64,000 nucleotides of DNA from JAICUF01 sp038250675 (lineage in GTDB: Bacteria > Gemmatimonadota > Gemmatimonadetes > Gemmatimonadales > GWC2-71-9). This document shows positions 34,361 to 45,008 of this stretch, one piece after another. Positions within the stretch are counted from its first letter, which is position 1. Each line of letters starts with the position of its first letter. The notes below the pieces were generated by a model. The model was not told the DNA's origin. It saw nothing but the letters and a program-made list of their open reading frames with translations, and did no database searches. The stretch covers positions 1-64,000 of the forward strand of contig JBBSCB010000012.1 of the NCBI GenBank assembly GCA_038250675.1, in the 5' to 3' direction. A program made the translations under genes and the position numbers.

Positions 34361-34381
34361 GAAGCGCGGGCAGGCACGGCC

Positions 34382-34969
34382 TTATGTGTGCCGCCGCAGC
34401 TGCCCGATCCGCTGCCCCGCCGCCGAGTCGGCCACGAGCGTCGCAAACCGCTTGCGCCGGGTGGCGTCCTGCTTGGCGCTGAGCACCCACCAGGCCGCGG
34501 TGCGCTGATATCCCGGCGGCTGTGCCGAATGGAACGCCCACGCCGCCCGGTTCCGCTTGAACTCGCGCACCAGATCGTCCGGGAGCGCTGCCGCTTTCCG
34601 ATCCTGCTCGTACGCATAGATCGCGGACTTCGCGGCGGTGCGCCGAGCATACGCCGCAAGCCCCGCCGGTGCCACCACCCCGTCGCGGATCAGCGCTTCG
34701 AGGCGCCGGATGTTCACCGCGCTCCAGATGCTCCCCTGGCGCCGGGGCGTGAAGCGGATGACGTAGCTCGTCTCGCCCAGCGATTTCCGAATGCCGTCGA
34801 TCCACCCAAAGCAGAGCGCCTGATCCACCGACTCGGGCCAGGTGATGCTGGGATGGCCGTTGGCCTTCTTGTGGAACCCCACCCAGAGCTCGTTCTGCCG
34901 ACCGTGGTTCCGCTCGAGCCACGCCCGCCAGCGTGCCGGCGTCGCAAAGAAGGTGGGCTCTCCGGTCAC
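34382..34969 (-). CDS. YdeI/OmpD-associated-family protein
   Basis: A 195-aa cytoplasmic protein with the family signatures 'FFATPARWRAWLERNHGR', 'ELWVGFHKKANGHPSITWPE', 'SVDQALCFGWIDGIRKSLGE', 'RFTPRRQGSIWSAVN' and the C-terminal 'AWWVLSAKQDATRRKRFATL'. The biochemical function of the family is not established; some members affect envelope stress or peptide resistance. The GTG at 34967-34969 lies 4 bases after the stop of the upstream peptidase gene; an alternative start at 35014 would overlap that gene. The two may be cotranscribed. Confidence 0.8.
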   Translation of the reverse strand: MTGEPTFFATPARWRAWLERNHGRQNELWVGFHKKANGHPSITWPESVDQALCFGWIDGIRKSLGETSYVIRFTPRRQGSIWSAVNIRRLEALIRDGVVAPAGLAAYARRTAAKSAIYAYEQDRKAAALPDDLVREFKRNRAAWAFHSAQPPGYQRTAAWWVLSAKQDATRRKRFATLVADSAAGQRIGQLRRHT

Positions 34970-34973
34970 ACCA

Positions 34974-36641
34974 CTACTGGCGGCAGACGGCGTGGGGATC
35001 TCCCTTCGGCGCATCCAGTGCCGGCCGGTGATCGAGATTGGCGATCCGCAGCGCCGCGTCGTGCACCATCGTCGACACCCGCGCCAGGTCGGCGTAGTCG
35101 ATGTACTGCGCCTCGTCGGTCACCTGGTGGTAGTCCAGGTGCTCGCCCCGCGAGAACGCTACCGCCGGAATCGAGTAGCGCGCGTAGTTGTAGTGGTCCG
35201 CGCGACAGTAGTACTGCAGCGGATGGCCCGGCGCATCGAACTCGTAGTTGAAGACGAACGGTGTCGGCTGCGCCGCGTTGGCCGCTTCGAGAATGCCGCC
35301 GAACTCGCGCGACAGCCGCTTGGCACCCACCACCTCGAGATACGCCGGCCCGCCACCCGGCAGGTCCTCGGCCGTGCCCCGCCCTACCATGTCCTGATCG
35401 ATCTCCGCCACGATCGAATCCCGCGGTACCGTCGGATGGTCGGTAAACCACGCCGAGCCCACCAGGCCATACTCCTCGCCGGTGTGCGAGACGAACAGGA
35501 TCGAGCGCCGGATCTGGTTGCGCTCGTTCGCCATCCGCTCGGCGATCTCGAGGATCGACACCGTGCCGGTGCCATCGTCGTCGGCGCCGTTCCGGATCGA
35601 GTCGGCGCGCGCGGGACGGATCCGCCGCAGACTGTCAAGGATGTGCCGGATCCGCGGCGTCTCCTCGGCGGTGGCCGGCCGGTTGGGGCTGTCGGCGCCC
35701 ATCGGCCGCACGACGCGGTCGAAGGCGCGGAGCGAGTCGTGGTCCACCGGCGCGTGATCGAACCCGACATGGTCGTTGTGCGCGGTGAGCGAGACATACT
35801 GATGCCGAAGCACCGGATCGTGACCCCGCAGCACGCCGACGACGTTGCGCGCGGCATAGGGCAGCACCATCACGGCAAAGCCCAGACTGCCGTCGATCGT
35901 CCGGCCGACGGTGCCCGGCGCGGTGCCGGCCACCGGCCGGCCCAGCATCGCCTCCGCAGCCGCCGGCGAAAGGAGAATGACGGGCGCCACCGGGCTCCGT
36001 ACGGTGTCCACCGTGATCCGCCCCTCGCCGATCGCCGCCACCGTCTCCGGGCCGAGCAGGTCGAGCGCCTCGGCCGCGACCAGTGCGGCGCCGGCAAAGT
36101 GCCGGTTCCGGAGCCGGGCGCCGATGCCCCGCGTGGACCTGATGCCGTCGGGTCCCGGCGCAATGCTCACGATTACGATGCGCCCGGCGAGCGATTCGGC
36201 TGGCGCCCACTGGGTGCTGTCGTTGATGGGCCCGCCGTAGACCGCCGTCAGGCCACTGAGATTGTGGTGCGAGACGGGCGCACCGCTCAGCAGGAAATCC
36301 CGCCCGCTCAGGAAGGTCCTGCCGCCGGCCACGATCCGGGTCGCGCTGTCCACCGCCACCCGGAAGAACGGCACCGTCTGGAACCAGCCGCCGTGCTCGC
36401 CGGCCGGCTCCAGACCCAGACGCCTGAACTCGGATGCGATATACTCGGCCGCCTGATAGTCGCCGATGCCGCCCGGCGCCCGGCCGCCCATCGAATCGTC
36501 GGCGATAAGATAGAGGCGGGTGCGGAGGTCGGCCGCGGTGATCGCGGGGTGGGTCCGGGTCGCCTGGGGTCGGGCCTGGGACGCGGCGCCCAGCGAGGCG
36601 AGCAGGACCAGCGCGATGCCACGGATCAGCGACTTCTGCAT
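34974..36641 (-). CDS. Secreted M28-family zinc aminopeptidase with PA-type insertion
   Basis: A 555-aa exported peptidase. The signal peptide is 'GIALVLLASLGAASQARP'. A PA-like protease-associated region (about residues 130-260) precedes or is inserted in the catalytic domain. Zinc ligands and catalytic residues of M28 are visible: His/Asp in 'LTAHNDHVG', the bridging Asp in 'NGADDDGTGTV', Glu-Glu in 'SHTGEEYGLVG', Asp in 'EIDQDMVGRG', and a late His, probably that in 'GEHLDYHQVTDE'. These enzymes remove N-terminal residues from peptides outside the cytoplasm. The start was set at the ATG at 36639-36641; the longer frame adds non-signal sequence. It heads a probable pair with the YdeI-like gene. 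Confidence 0.9.
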   Translation of the reverse strand: MQKSLIRGIALVLLASLGAASQARPQATRTHPAITAADLRTRLYLIADDSMGGRAPGGIGDYQAAEYIASEFRRLGLEPAGEHGGWFQTVPFFRVAVDSATRIVAGGRTFLSGRDFLLSGAPVSHHNLSGLTAVYGGPINDSTQWAPAESLAGRIVIVSIAPGPDGIRSTRGIGARLRNRHFAGAALVAAEALDLLGPETVAAIGEGRITVDTVRSPVAPVILLSPAAAEAMLGRPVAGTAPGTVGRTIDGSLGFAVMVLPYAARNVVGVLRGHDPVLRHQYVSLTAHNDHVGFDHAPVDHDSLRAFDRVVRPMGADSPNRPATAEETPRIRHILDSLRRIRPARADSIRNGADDDGTGTVSILEIAERMANERNQIRRSILFVSHTGEEYGLVGSAWFTDHPTVPRDSIVAEIDQDMVGRGTAEDLPGGGPAYLEVVGAKRLSREFGGILEAANAAQPTPFVFNYEFDAPGHPLQYYCRADHYNYARYSIPAVAFSRGEHLDYHQVTDEAQYIDYADLARVSTMVHDAALRIANLDHRPALDAPKGDPHAVCRQ

Positions 36642-36759
36642 GACAGCTCCTGGTGGGGGTGTGACGCCGGCGGGCGAGGCGGAAACAATACCCGACGGAT
36701 GAAGGCGCGGCCAGTGGGCCGGAGAGGGGGCGTGGGAAATCGAAATCGTCATCGGCGCA

Positions 36760-37008
36760 ATGAAACCGGAGCACCGCTTCTCGTTCCGCTGGCATCCGTA
36801 CGCCATCGATCCCGCGGTGGACTACTCCAACGAACCGCGGACGCTCGTCGAGTTCACGCTCGAAGTGGCCGACGGCGGCACGCTGCTGACGGTGGTGGAG
36901 ACCGGGTTCGACGCGATCCCGGCGGCGCGACGGGTCAAGGCGTTCGAGATGAATTCGAAGGGGTGGGCCGGGCAGATGAACAACATCCGGAAGTACGTCG
37001 AGGGCTGA
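36760..37008 (+). pseudogene. C-terminal half of an SRPBCC/AHSA1-type gene
   Basis: An 82-codon frame reads 'HRFSFRWHPYAIDPAVDYSN', 'LVEFTLEVADGGTLLTVVET' and 'WAGQMNNIRKYVEG', which is the second half of an AHSA1-like START-fold protein (normally about 150 aa). The frame continues upstream as 'WEIEIVIGAM' but meets a stop at 36700-36702, so the N-terminal half is absent. It may be a dead fragment. Confidence 0.55.
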
Positions 37009-37041
37009 CCGCACGGGGCGTCGGGGGCTGGGCGGTGTGTC

Positions 37042-37125
37042 GGCCCCCTCGCTGCGCTCGGGGTGACGTCGTGTCACAAACGGGTCGCACCAAACAAATG
37101 TCACCCTGACCGAAGCGAAGGGGCT
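37042..37125. repeat. Facing pair of palindromic repeats
   Basis: A forward core (37042-37067) and an inverted core (37100-37125) face each other across 32 bases and could form a long hairpin. They lie between the SRPBCC fragment and the 3' end of the leftward kinase row, where they might serve as a bidirectional transcription barrier. Confidence 0.7.
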
Positions 37126-37144
37126 GGTGCCCGCGGCTCGAGCG

Positions 37145-39820
37145 TCATCGCGGGGCCACGTCCGCCACCCAGATGTCCGCCTGATGTTCACCCGCCACGA
37201 AATAGAACCGCTTGCCATCGGTATCGGAGACGCCGCGGACCGTCCGCGCCTCGCCATGATCGAAGCTCACCACCTTGCGAAGCGCCCCGTTCCGGAGATC
37301 CACCGCCCAGTAGGCCGGGTCGCCGGTCGTGTCGCGGGAGAAGACGTACAGCGTCCGGCCGTCGGGCCCCATCCGGAGCCAGTTGGGCCGGAACCAGGGT
37401 GGAGGCTGGAAGAGACTCGCCGGTGCACCGCCGCCCGAGGGGATAGCGACAAACGCGTTGGTACTGTCTTCGGTGACGCTGGCGTAGGCCAGGCGATCGT
37501 GGGTGACACCGCTCGTGATGCCCGAGCCGATTCGCGCTGGTTCCCCCCAGGGTGCAGAGCGCGAGGCCCGACGGATTTCCAGCAGGTCCGGGCTCGCTCC
37601 CTCTCCCCGGCTGAACGCGAGCGTGTTGTTGTCCGGTCCCCAGGCCGCGTACCAGTCGCTCAGCGTGTCGCGGGTGACCTGGGTCAGCCCGGTGCCGTCG
37701 GCGTTGATGACAAAGACATCCCGGTTGCCGGTGCGGAACGAGTGAAAGGCGATCTGGCTGCCGTCGGGAGACCAGTCGGCAGCGAGGTCGTCCGAAGGAT
37801 CGTGCGTGAGCTGCCTCGGCGTGCCGCCCTCGGACGGCACGACGAAGAGATCGGCGTTGCCATTGAGGTCGGAGTCGTAGACCAGCCACTTGCCGTCCGG
37901 GGAGAGCCGCACCACTTCAGTGGCCTGGTTGCCCCGGGTGATCGGCACGGCGGAGCTGGCGCTAGCACTGCCTGTCGGAGGCAGCCGGACCATCCAGATG
38001 TTGAGATCGCGGCTGTACTTGGCATAGGCCAGGTGCTTCCCGTCCCGGGAGAGCGCGATGGTGTGCGCATCGAGCCCGGTGGTGATCCGGCGGGGGGCGC
38101 CGTCGGGCCGGCCGGCGCGGCCGATGGCCTGGCGATAGATGTCCCGGCCCCCACCACTGCTCGAGACGTAGAGCAGCCCGCTCCCATCGGGCAGCCAGAC
38201 CGGCGAGACGTTGAGGGTGGTGGAGTCGCTCACCATGGTCGGCGCCCCGCCGGCGGCGGGGAGCACGAAGACCGTGCTCGCGGCCAGGTTGCCGAACGAG
38301 CGCTGACCATACACGAAGTCCCGGTTGCCCCGTACCCCGGCCAGCCAGCGGCCGTCCGGCGACCACGCCAGTGAGTGGACGGCACCGACCATTGCCAGCA
38401 GCGTCACCCCGCCGCCGTCGGCTCCCATGACCATGACGCTGTCACCCTGCTCGAAGGCGAGATGAGTTCCGTCAGGAGACCATTTGGGCGCGAGCGGGAC
38501 ACCGCCGTCATACGACGTGCGATAGAGCCGCCGGACATCGCCCCCGGTCGGAGGCATGACGGCGATGCTGGCGCCGCCGGCCTCGTAGGAGACAAAGGCC
38601 AGCCGTCGGCCATCGGGTGACCAGTCCGGCGATGCCTGGGAGCCGGGCAGGCTGTCGGTGATGCTGATCGCGCGTCCCCCGTCGGTGGGTTGCAGGAAGA
38701 TTTCCGCCCCGCCCGCGGCGTCCGCCACATAGGCCAGGAACTGGCCGTCAGGCGAGAGGGCGGGCAGCGTCTCCCTCCCCGGAGCGCTGGTGAGCCGGCT
38801 GGTCTTCGTCAGGCTCAGCTGCGTGGCGCCTGCGCCTCGCCGGGTCAGCAGCAGGATACCGCCCAGTGCGACGATCACGCCGAGTGCAATGAGGAGGCTT
38901 CGATTCCGTCCCACCGGTACCGATGGTGCCACGGCCGCGACGGGCATCGTGTGAGTCGGCGTCATCCCGCCGCTCGGTGTCGCCAGCGGCTCCAGGTGCT
39001 GCAGCATCTCCTCGGCGGTCTGCCACCGGTCCGCCGGCCGCTTCTCCAGCGCCTTCATGATCACGCCTGCCAGTGCCGGCGAGAGCGACGGCCGGTGGTT
39101 GGCCAGCGGCTCCGGCAGCTGCATCACGTGCGCCGCGAGGACCTGTTGCGGCGAGGCGCCGGTGAACGGGGGTCGACCCGCGAGCAGCTCGTACCCCATG
39201 ACGCCGAGGGCGTAGATATCCACCCGGTGGTCGAGATGGGGATCCGCGCTCGCCTGTTCCGGCGCCATGTACGCCGGCGTCCCGAGGGCCACGCCGAGGG
39301 TGGTAAGCCGATTCTGCCCACTCGCTTCGTTTACGGCCTTGGCCACGCCGAAATCCATGACGAGGGCGTGGCGGCCGGAGAGCATGACGTTCTCCGGCTT
39401 GATGTCGCGATGCACCACGCCCCGGCTGTGCGCGTGACTCAGTGCGTCGGCGATCTCGATCAGCAGCCGCACCGCCTCGTGGACCGGGAGCTCGCCCTCC
39501 CGCGTGAGCCGCTCGCGCAGTGACTCGCCCTCCACGTACGGCATGACGTAGTAGAGAAACCCCTCGGCGCTGCCGGAATCGAAGACGCCGAGAATGTGCG
39601 GGTGCTGCAGCCGGGCCGCGATTTCGATCTCCTGGGTGAACCGGTCGGGACCGAGCGCCGCGGTGAGATCGGGGCGCAGCACCTTGATGGCCACCCGGCG
39701 GCGATGCTTCAGGTCCTCGGCGAGATAGACCGTCGCCATGCCGCCGGCGCCGAGTTCGCGCTCGATGCGGTAGCGGTCGGCGAGTGACGCGGCGAGGCGC
39801 GTATCAGCGCCCATTCGCAT
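37145..39820 (-). CDS. Ser/Thr protein kinase with PD40 beta-propeller sensor
   Basis: An 891-aa kinase, last of the leftward row. The kinase domain (about residues 15-275) has 'GAGGMATVYLAED', 'VAIKVLRPDL', 'HRDIKPENVML', 'MDFGVAKAV' and 'YMAPEQASAD'; all catalytic residues are present. One helix at about 305-325 ('LLIALGVIVALGGILLL') crosses the membrane. The remaining 550 residues are repeated PD40 strands such as 'SPDGRRLAFVSYE', 'SPDGTHLAFEQGD', 'SRDGKHLAYAKYS' and 'SPDGSQIAFHSFR', forming a TolB-like propeller outside the membrane. Its start overlaps the stop of the preceding kinase gene by 17 bases, with a second in-frame ATG at 39812-39814 as alternative. The ligand of the propeller is unknown. 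Confidence 0.93.
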   Translation of the reverse strand: MRMGADTRLAASLADRYRIERELGAGGMATVYLAEDLKHRRRVAIKVLRPDLTAALGPDRFTQEIEIAARLQHPHILGVFDSGSAEGFLYYVMPYVEGESLRERLTREGELPVHEAVRLLIEIADALSHAHSRGVVHRDIKPENVMLSGRHALVMDFGVAKAVNEASGQNRLTTLGVALGTPAYMAPEQASADPHLDHRVDIYALGVMGYELLAGRPPFTGASPQQVLAAHVMQLPEPLANHRPSLSPALAGVIMKALEKRPADRWQTAEEMLQHLEPLATPSGGMTPTHTMPVAAVAPSVPVGRNRSLLIALGVIVALGGILLLTRRGAGATQLSLTKTSRLTSAPGRETLPALSPDGQFLAYVADAAGGAEIFLQPTDGGRAISITDSLPGSQASPDWSPDGRRLAFVSYEAGGASIAVMPPTGGDVRRLYRTSYDGGVPLAPKWSPDGTHLAFEQGDSVMVMGADGGGVTLLAMVGAVHSLAWSPDGRWLAGVRGNRDFVYGQRSFGNLAASTVFVLPAAGGAPTMVSDSTTLNVSPVWLPDGSGLLYVSSSGGGRDIYRQAIGRAGRPDGAPRRITTGLDAHTIALSRDGKHLAYAKYSRDLNIWMVRLPPTGSASASSAVPITRGNQATEVVRLSPDGKWLVYDSDLNGNADLFVVPSEGGTPRQLTHDPSDDLAADWSPDGSQIAFHSFRTGNRDVFVINADGTGLTQVTRDTLSDWYAAWGPDNNTLAFSRGEGASPDLLEIRRASRSAPWGEPARIGSGITSGVTHDRLAYASVTEDSTNAFVAIPSGGGAPASLFQPPPWFRPNWLRMGPDGRTLYVFSRDTTGDPAYWAVDLRNGALRKVVSFDHGEARTVRGVSDTDGKRFYFVAGEHQADIWVADVAPR

Positions 39821-42479
39821 TCGCCATCAACGACCGCAGCTCGTTTCGCCACTGGTACACCACGAATAGCTCCGGATGCGTCGTGCTCTGCACCATGAGG
39901 AACCGGCTGCCGTCGGGGGAGACGTCGTAGTTGGCGTGCGGCGCCCGCGCAAAGCTGTAGTTATCGGCAAAGAGGTCGGTCCGCCCGGTCACCGTGAACC
40001 CCGACGCGGTCGAGACCGACGCCGCGACCAGGTGGCGGCCGTCCCGGTAGAAGAGCCGCCGGCCGTCCCGCGCCCAGACCGGCTCGGACCCGCCGCCCAC
40101 CGACACCTGCACCCTGCCGCCCGGCCCCGGGTACGGCTGCACCACGACCTCCGACCGGCCCGATGCGTCGGTGACGTAGGCGATCCACTTCCCGTCCGGC
40201 GAGAAGCGCGGCTGGGCCTCGATGAACTGGGAGGCGGCCACCGGCCGCGACGCGGTGTCGCCGGCGACCGCCCCGACCCGCACATCCGCCTGGGTCCCGC
40301 CGCCGTCATCCACCTGGTAGACGACCGCGCTGCCATCAGGCGAGAGCACCCCCTCGTAGTAGTCGTGCGCGTCGGAGGCCAGGAGCGGCGCCGCCGGCGT
40401 GCTCAGGTCGGCCGGCTGCCACCAGATGGCGGTGCGCCGGCCCAGGTCGGTGCGGTAGAGGACGTGGGTGCCATCCGGCGACCATTCCGGCCGGTCGCTG
40501 ACCCTCCCCGCGTTGGTGAGCCGGGAGAGCGTGGCGGAGGTGAAGTCGTAGAGCCAGACGTCGGACCGGTCCCCGCTGCCCACCGCCACGGCGAACCGCC
40601 GGCCGTCGGGGGAGAGGCGGGGATAGGCATAGGCCTGCGCATCGTTCAGCACCGGCTCGAAGCGGTGCTGCAGGTTCACCCATCCGACCTGGCCGGCGGC
40701 GCCGGACGGCTGGTAGATCAGCGTCCCGGTCGCCGAGAGCGATGCCTTGCTCGCACCGGCAAAGGTCGTGGCCACGCTCGGTCCGAGCACGACTGGGGTG
40801 CCGGTGATCCGTCCCCGGCGGAGGTCAATGCTGACGCCCATGAGCGCACCCGAGGGCGCGACGTAGACCAGCGTCCCGTCAATGACGCCAAGCGGGTCCA
40901 GCGCGGCGATGCCGAACCGCGTCACCTTCCCCGATTCGAGCGACACCAGACCGATTCGGCTGAGCCCCACGCCGCCCGTCGGCGTGATCCCGACCATCGC
41001 CATCGCGCCGTTCGGCAGCGTCCGCGGCTGGTCGAAATAGAGCTCGCCGAGCGCCGAATCCGGCCGCGCGACCATCCGGGCCGCGCCGCCGCCGGCCGGC
41101 AGCGCCCCCAGCCCCTGGGTGGAGCCGACCAGGATCTGGCCGGACGCCGACCACGCTGTCCCCAGCGGCCCGGAGCCGGTCGGGCCCACCATCACCGGGG
41201 TGCCGCCGGTGACGGCGATCTTCCAGACCGTGCTCCCGACGAGGTAGGCGAGAGACCGCCCGTCAGGCGAGAAGGCGGGCTGCTGCGCCCCGTCAGTGCC
41301 GGCCACCGGCACCGCCGCGGCGTCGCTCATTCGCCGGACATACAGCGACGAGATGCCGCTGGCGCCTACGACGACGTACGCAATCGTGCTCCCGTCCGGC
41401 GACACCGCCACGTTGTTCCCCTCGGCGGCGTTGGTCACCAGCAGCGTGGAGGGCGGCAGGTCCAGGGTGAATCGCACCGCACCCGGCACCGGCGTCCGCT
41501 CCGCGGTCCGCCACTGGAACGCGGCAAGCACGAGTGCGGCGACCAGCGCCGCCGCGAGTCCCAGGACCAGCGGATGCCGGACCACTGCCCGGTGACCACC
41601 CGCCGTGCCGAACGCCGACCCCGGCCCCGCGGACGCCGTCCTGAATCCCGGATCCGCGAGCGCGTCGGCGAACTCCCTGGCGGTGGCAAAGCGGTCGGCG
41701 GGCACCTTCTCCAGCGCCCGGGCGAGGGCGGCGGCCACATTGGGCGTCACGCTCTTCCGGAGCGTCGTGATCGGGGCCGCGTTTTCCGTCACGATCTTCA
41801 TGATGATCTGCTGGGCGGAGCTTCCGGTGTGCGGCGGGTTCCCCGCCAGCATCTCGTACAACACGCTGGCCAGCGAGTAGATGTCGCTCCGGCCGGTGAT
41901 CTCCTTGTCGGCCGTCGCCTGCTCGGGACTCATATAGTGCGGCGTCCCGAGCGAGAGACCGGTCTCGGTCATCCGGCCGCCGGCCGCGGCACTGAGTGCC
42001 AATGCGATGCCGAAGTCCATTACCATCGCCCGCCCGTCGTGCAGCAGGATGTTTTCCGGCTTGATGTCGCGGTGGATCACGCCGTGGCGGTGCGCGTAGT
42101 CGAGCGCGTCGGCGACCTCGCGGGTGATGCGCACCGCTTCGTCGATGCCGAACTGGGTTTCACGGTTGAGCTTTTCGCGGATCGTCTCGCCCTCGATGTA
42201 GGGCATCACATAATAGAGCTGACCGTCGGCGCTGCCCGAGTCGAACAGTGGCAGAATGTGCGGATGACTCAATGCGGCGGTGGTCTTGATCTCCTGCACG
42301 AACCGCTCGGCGCCGAGGACGGCGGCGAGTTCGGGCTTGAGGACCTTGAGGGCGACCTGGCGATCGTGCTTGAGATCGTAGGCGAGGTAGACCGTGGCCA
42401 TGCCGCCCTGGCCCAGCTCGCGCTCAATGCGGTAGCGGTCGGCGAGTGCCGCTTGGACGCGGTCGAGGCCGGCGCTCAT
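39804..42479 (-). CDS. Ser/Thr protein kinase with PD40 beta-propeller sensor
   Basis: An 891-aa kinase starting at the ATG that overlaps the stop of the upstream kinase gene (ATGA, 42476-42479); the much longer upstream frame is a shadow. The kinase domain shows 'GQGGMATVYLAYD', Lys45 in 'VALKVLKPEL', 'HRDIKPENILLHDG', 'MDFGIALALSA' and 'YMSPEQATADKEI'. A helix follows at about 300-318. The outer propeller has degenerate PD40 blades ('SPDGSTIAYVVVG', 'SPDGRSLAYLVGS', 'SPDGRRFAVAVGS', 'SPDGKWIAYVTDA'). Its kinase domain is very close to that of the 45009-47708 gene, pointing to recent duplication. Confidence 0.92.
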   Translation of the reverse strand: MSAGLDRVQAALADRYRIERELGQGGMATVYLAYDLKHDRQVALKVLKPELAAVLGAERFVQEIKTTAALSHPHILPLFDSGSADGQLYYVMPYIEGETIREKLNRETQFGIDEAVRITREVADALDYAHRHGVIHRDIKPENILLHDGRAMVMDFGIALALSAAAGGRMTETGLSLGTPHYMSPEQATADKEITGRSDIYSLASVLYEMLAGNPPHTGSSAQQIIMKIVTENAAPITTLRKSVTPNVAAALARALEKVPADRFATAREFADALADPGFRTASAGPGSAFGTAGGHRAVVRHPLVLGLAAALVAALVLAAFQWRTAERTPVPGAVRFTLDLPPSTLLVTNAAEGNNVAVSPDGSTIAYVVVGASGISSLYVRRMSDAAAVPVAGTDGAQQPAFSPDGRSLAYLVGSTVWKIAVTGGTPVMVGPTGSGPLGTAWSASGQILVGSTQGLGALPAGGGAARMVARPDSALGELYFDQPRTLPNGAMAMVGITPTGGVGLSRIGLVSLESGKVTRFGIAALDPLGVIDGTLVYVAPSGALMGVSIDLRRGRITGTPVVLGPSVATTFAGASKASLSATGTLIYQPSGAAGQVGWVNLQHRFEPVLNDAQAYAYPRLSPDGRRFAVAVGSGDRSDVWLYDFTSATLSRLTNAGRVSDRPEWSPDGTHVLYRTDLGRRTAIWWQPADLSTPAAPLLASDAHDYYEGVLSPDGSAVVYQVDDGGGTQADVRVGAVAGDTASRPVAASQFIEAQPRFSPDGKWIAYVTDASGRSEVVVQPYPGPGGRVQVSVGGGSEPVWARDGRRLFYRDGRHLVAASVSTASGFTVTGRTDLFADNYSFARAPHANYDVSPDGSRFLMVQSTTHPELFVVYQWRNELRSLMANANGR

Positions 42480-45008
42480 CGCATCCCCGAGAAGGTGAAC
42501 AGCAGCGAGAACCACTTCCGGGTCTCGTACACGTATGACCTTGGATCGTCCGCCAGCGATAGCCGCGCCGAGCTGAAGACCGTCGTGGGCGCATCGATCG
42601 TCAGCAGCGGCGTACGGCGACCGCTGGTAACGTCCACCCGGTCGACCCGTGGGCGGGACGGAGTCCCGGTCTGCACCCAGAGCGCTGCCCCGTCGGGACT
42701 CCACCGGATGACACTGTCGGCCCCGACGCCGCTGACCGGCGTCGGAGCGCCACCGCCGGCGGGATATAGCGCGTGTTGCCCGTCCCGTCGGACAAGCACG
42801 GCGGCACCGTCGGGCCGGGGCAGTCCCGCACCGATGCCATCCGGCGTCATCGGCGTGAGCGTGGAGGCGTTCAGCGGGCTGCGATAGCATCGGGCGCCTC
42901 CACTCGCGGGGGTTCCGCACACGAAGAGCGAGCCGTCATCGGGGACAAATGCGACGGACGCGACCGACTGGAGCCCAGCCCAGGTGAGCCGCCGCGCGTC
43001 CCCCGCGCCAGCGGGATAGAGCCAGAACTGCGGCGGCGTCGAGACGATCAGGCCGAGCACCCAGCGAGCGTCCGGGCTGATGCCGGTGGCCGTGCCCGGT
43101 CCCAACCGCACTGCGGGCGATCCGTCGGTCTTCCGAAGCATGACGGAATACTGGGCACCGCCGGCGATGTCGGTGAACGCGACCCAGTGGCCGTCGGCGG
43201 AGACGACCGGCAGAATCGAACTGTCGAGCCACGAGAGATCCCGGTCCGCCTCCGCTCCCGCCGAGCGCGCCACGAGCCCGTGGTTCTGATCGTCGCGGGT
43301 CACGAGCCACCGGCCCCCGGTCCTGACATCGTGCAGCGTCAGTGATCCCGGACTCGGCAGGACCAGCCGCGCGGTGCCGTCAAGGTCGGCTTCATGCACC
43401 TGCAACGCATCTCCGGTGCCCGATGCGGAGAACAGGAGCGATCGACCGTCGGGGCGCCAGGCCAGTCCCTCCAACCCGGAAAACTCCGGGGTCATCCGGC
43501 GCGCCTTGCCCGCGCGATCCACCACCATGGCCCAGCCCCGGTCGTCCCCCGCGAAGGTGTGCGTGAAGAAGGCGACCCGATCTCCTTGCGGTGACACCCG
43601 TGGATCCGAGAGGTAGCCACCAGCCAGGCTCCGGTACAGCACCGTGCCGGCGGGGTACTCGAGCTGGACGTACTCACCGGACGGGCGGATGATCGCGAGC
43701 TGCGCTCCGTCGGGCGACCAGTCGGCCTCGTGGACGTTCTCCATGATCTCCCGGGGAGCTCCGCCACCCAGCGGCATGCGCGCGAGGGTGCCGGTGAACA
43801 CCCGGTGGTTGTCGTGGCGAGCGTGAGTGAGCAACGCCAGCTCGCCGGTGCTCGAGACGGCGAGGAGGTTGGCCGAGTCGGGGCCAAGAGCTTCCGGTTC
43901 GAGATAGTCGGGGCGAATGACGTAGAGCCGCGGCGTCGAGCCCTGCGCGCTGGCGCTGTAGACGATGGTCTGTCCGTCGGGCGCCCAGCGCGCATTGATG
44001 ATCGCCTCCTGCCGAAAACTGTGCTGCGTGACCGAGATGCGCCCGAGGTCGCCGGCGTCGGCCCGGTGCCGCAGCAACAGCCAGCCGCTCGCTGCGAGTG
44101 ACACCGCAGCGACCGCGAGCGTGAGCCGGCTGCGCCAGTCGGCCAGCCAGGTCGGACCCCGATTGCGGGGCCGGATCGGACCCGGCCCGCTGAGCGCCGA
44201 ACCGAACTCCGCCGCAGTGGCAAACCGGTCGGCCGGCAGCTTTTCCAGCGCGGTGAGCACCGCCTCCTCCACCGCGGGCGGGACGCTCTTCCGCTGCCCG
44301 ATCAGCCCCGCCGGCTCCGCGGTCATCACCTTGGCCACGATGGCCTGCGCGGTCGGGCCAGTGAAGGGCGGCTCGCCCACCAGCATCTCGTAGGTCATGG
44401 CGCCGAGCGCATAGACATCGGAGCGCGCCGTGATCTCCCGCTCGCCCATGGCCTGCTCGGGCGACATGTAGTGCGGTGTGCCGAGCGACATCCCGGTCTC
44501 GGTCATGCGCGAGCCGCCACCGGCGCTCGACACCGCCAGCGCAATGCCGAAGTCCGCGACCAGCGCGGACCCGTCGTGCAGCATCACGTTTTCCGGCTTG
44601 ATGTCGCGGTGGATCACGCCCCGGCGATGGGCATAGTCCAGCGCGCCGGCCACCTCGCTGGCGATCCGGACCGCGTCGGCAATGGGGAGCTGCTTGTCCC
44701 GGTTCAGCCGATCGCGCAACGACTCGCCCTCCACGTAGGGCATGACGTAGTAGGCCGTGCCCTGCACCTCGCCGCTGTCGATCAATCCCAGGATGTGCGG
44801 GTGCTGGAGGTTGGCGATCGTCTGGATCTCGCGCAGGAAGCGCTCGGCGCCGATGACGGCGGCGAGCTCCGGCCGGAGCACCTTGATGGCCACCTTGCGA
44901 TGATGCTTCAGGTCCTCGGCCAGATAGACCGTGGCCATGCCACCGGCGCCCAGCTCGCGCTCGATGAGGTACCGGTCGGCGAGGGCCTCAGCGAGGCGCG
45001 TCGAGACG

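Noticed and set aside
33434..34381. Repeat field considered as a CRISPR array
   Set aside because: Repeats are unevenly spaced, occur in both orientations, are palindromic with variable cores, and there are no cas genes; the unit structure is 66-67 bp tandem plus inverted copies.
39876..42887. 1003-codon plus-strand frame opposite two kinases
   Set aside because: Low-complexity Arg/Gly/Val composition and exact antiparallel register with the kinase codons show a shadow; the same holds for 58153-60417 and 60538-62913.
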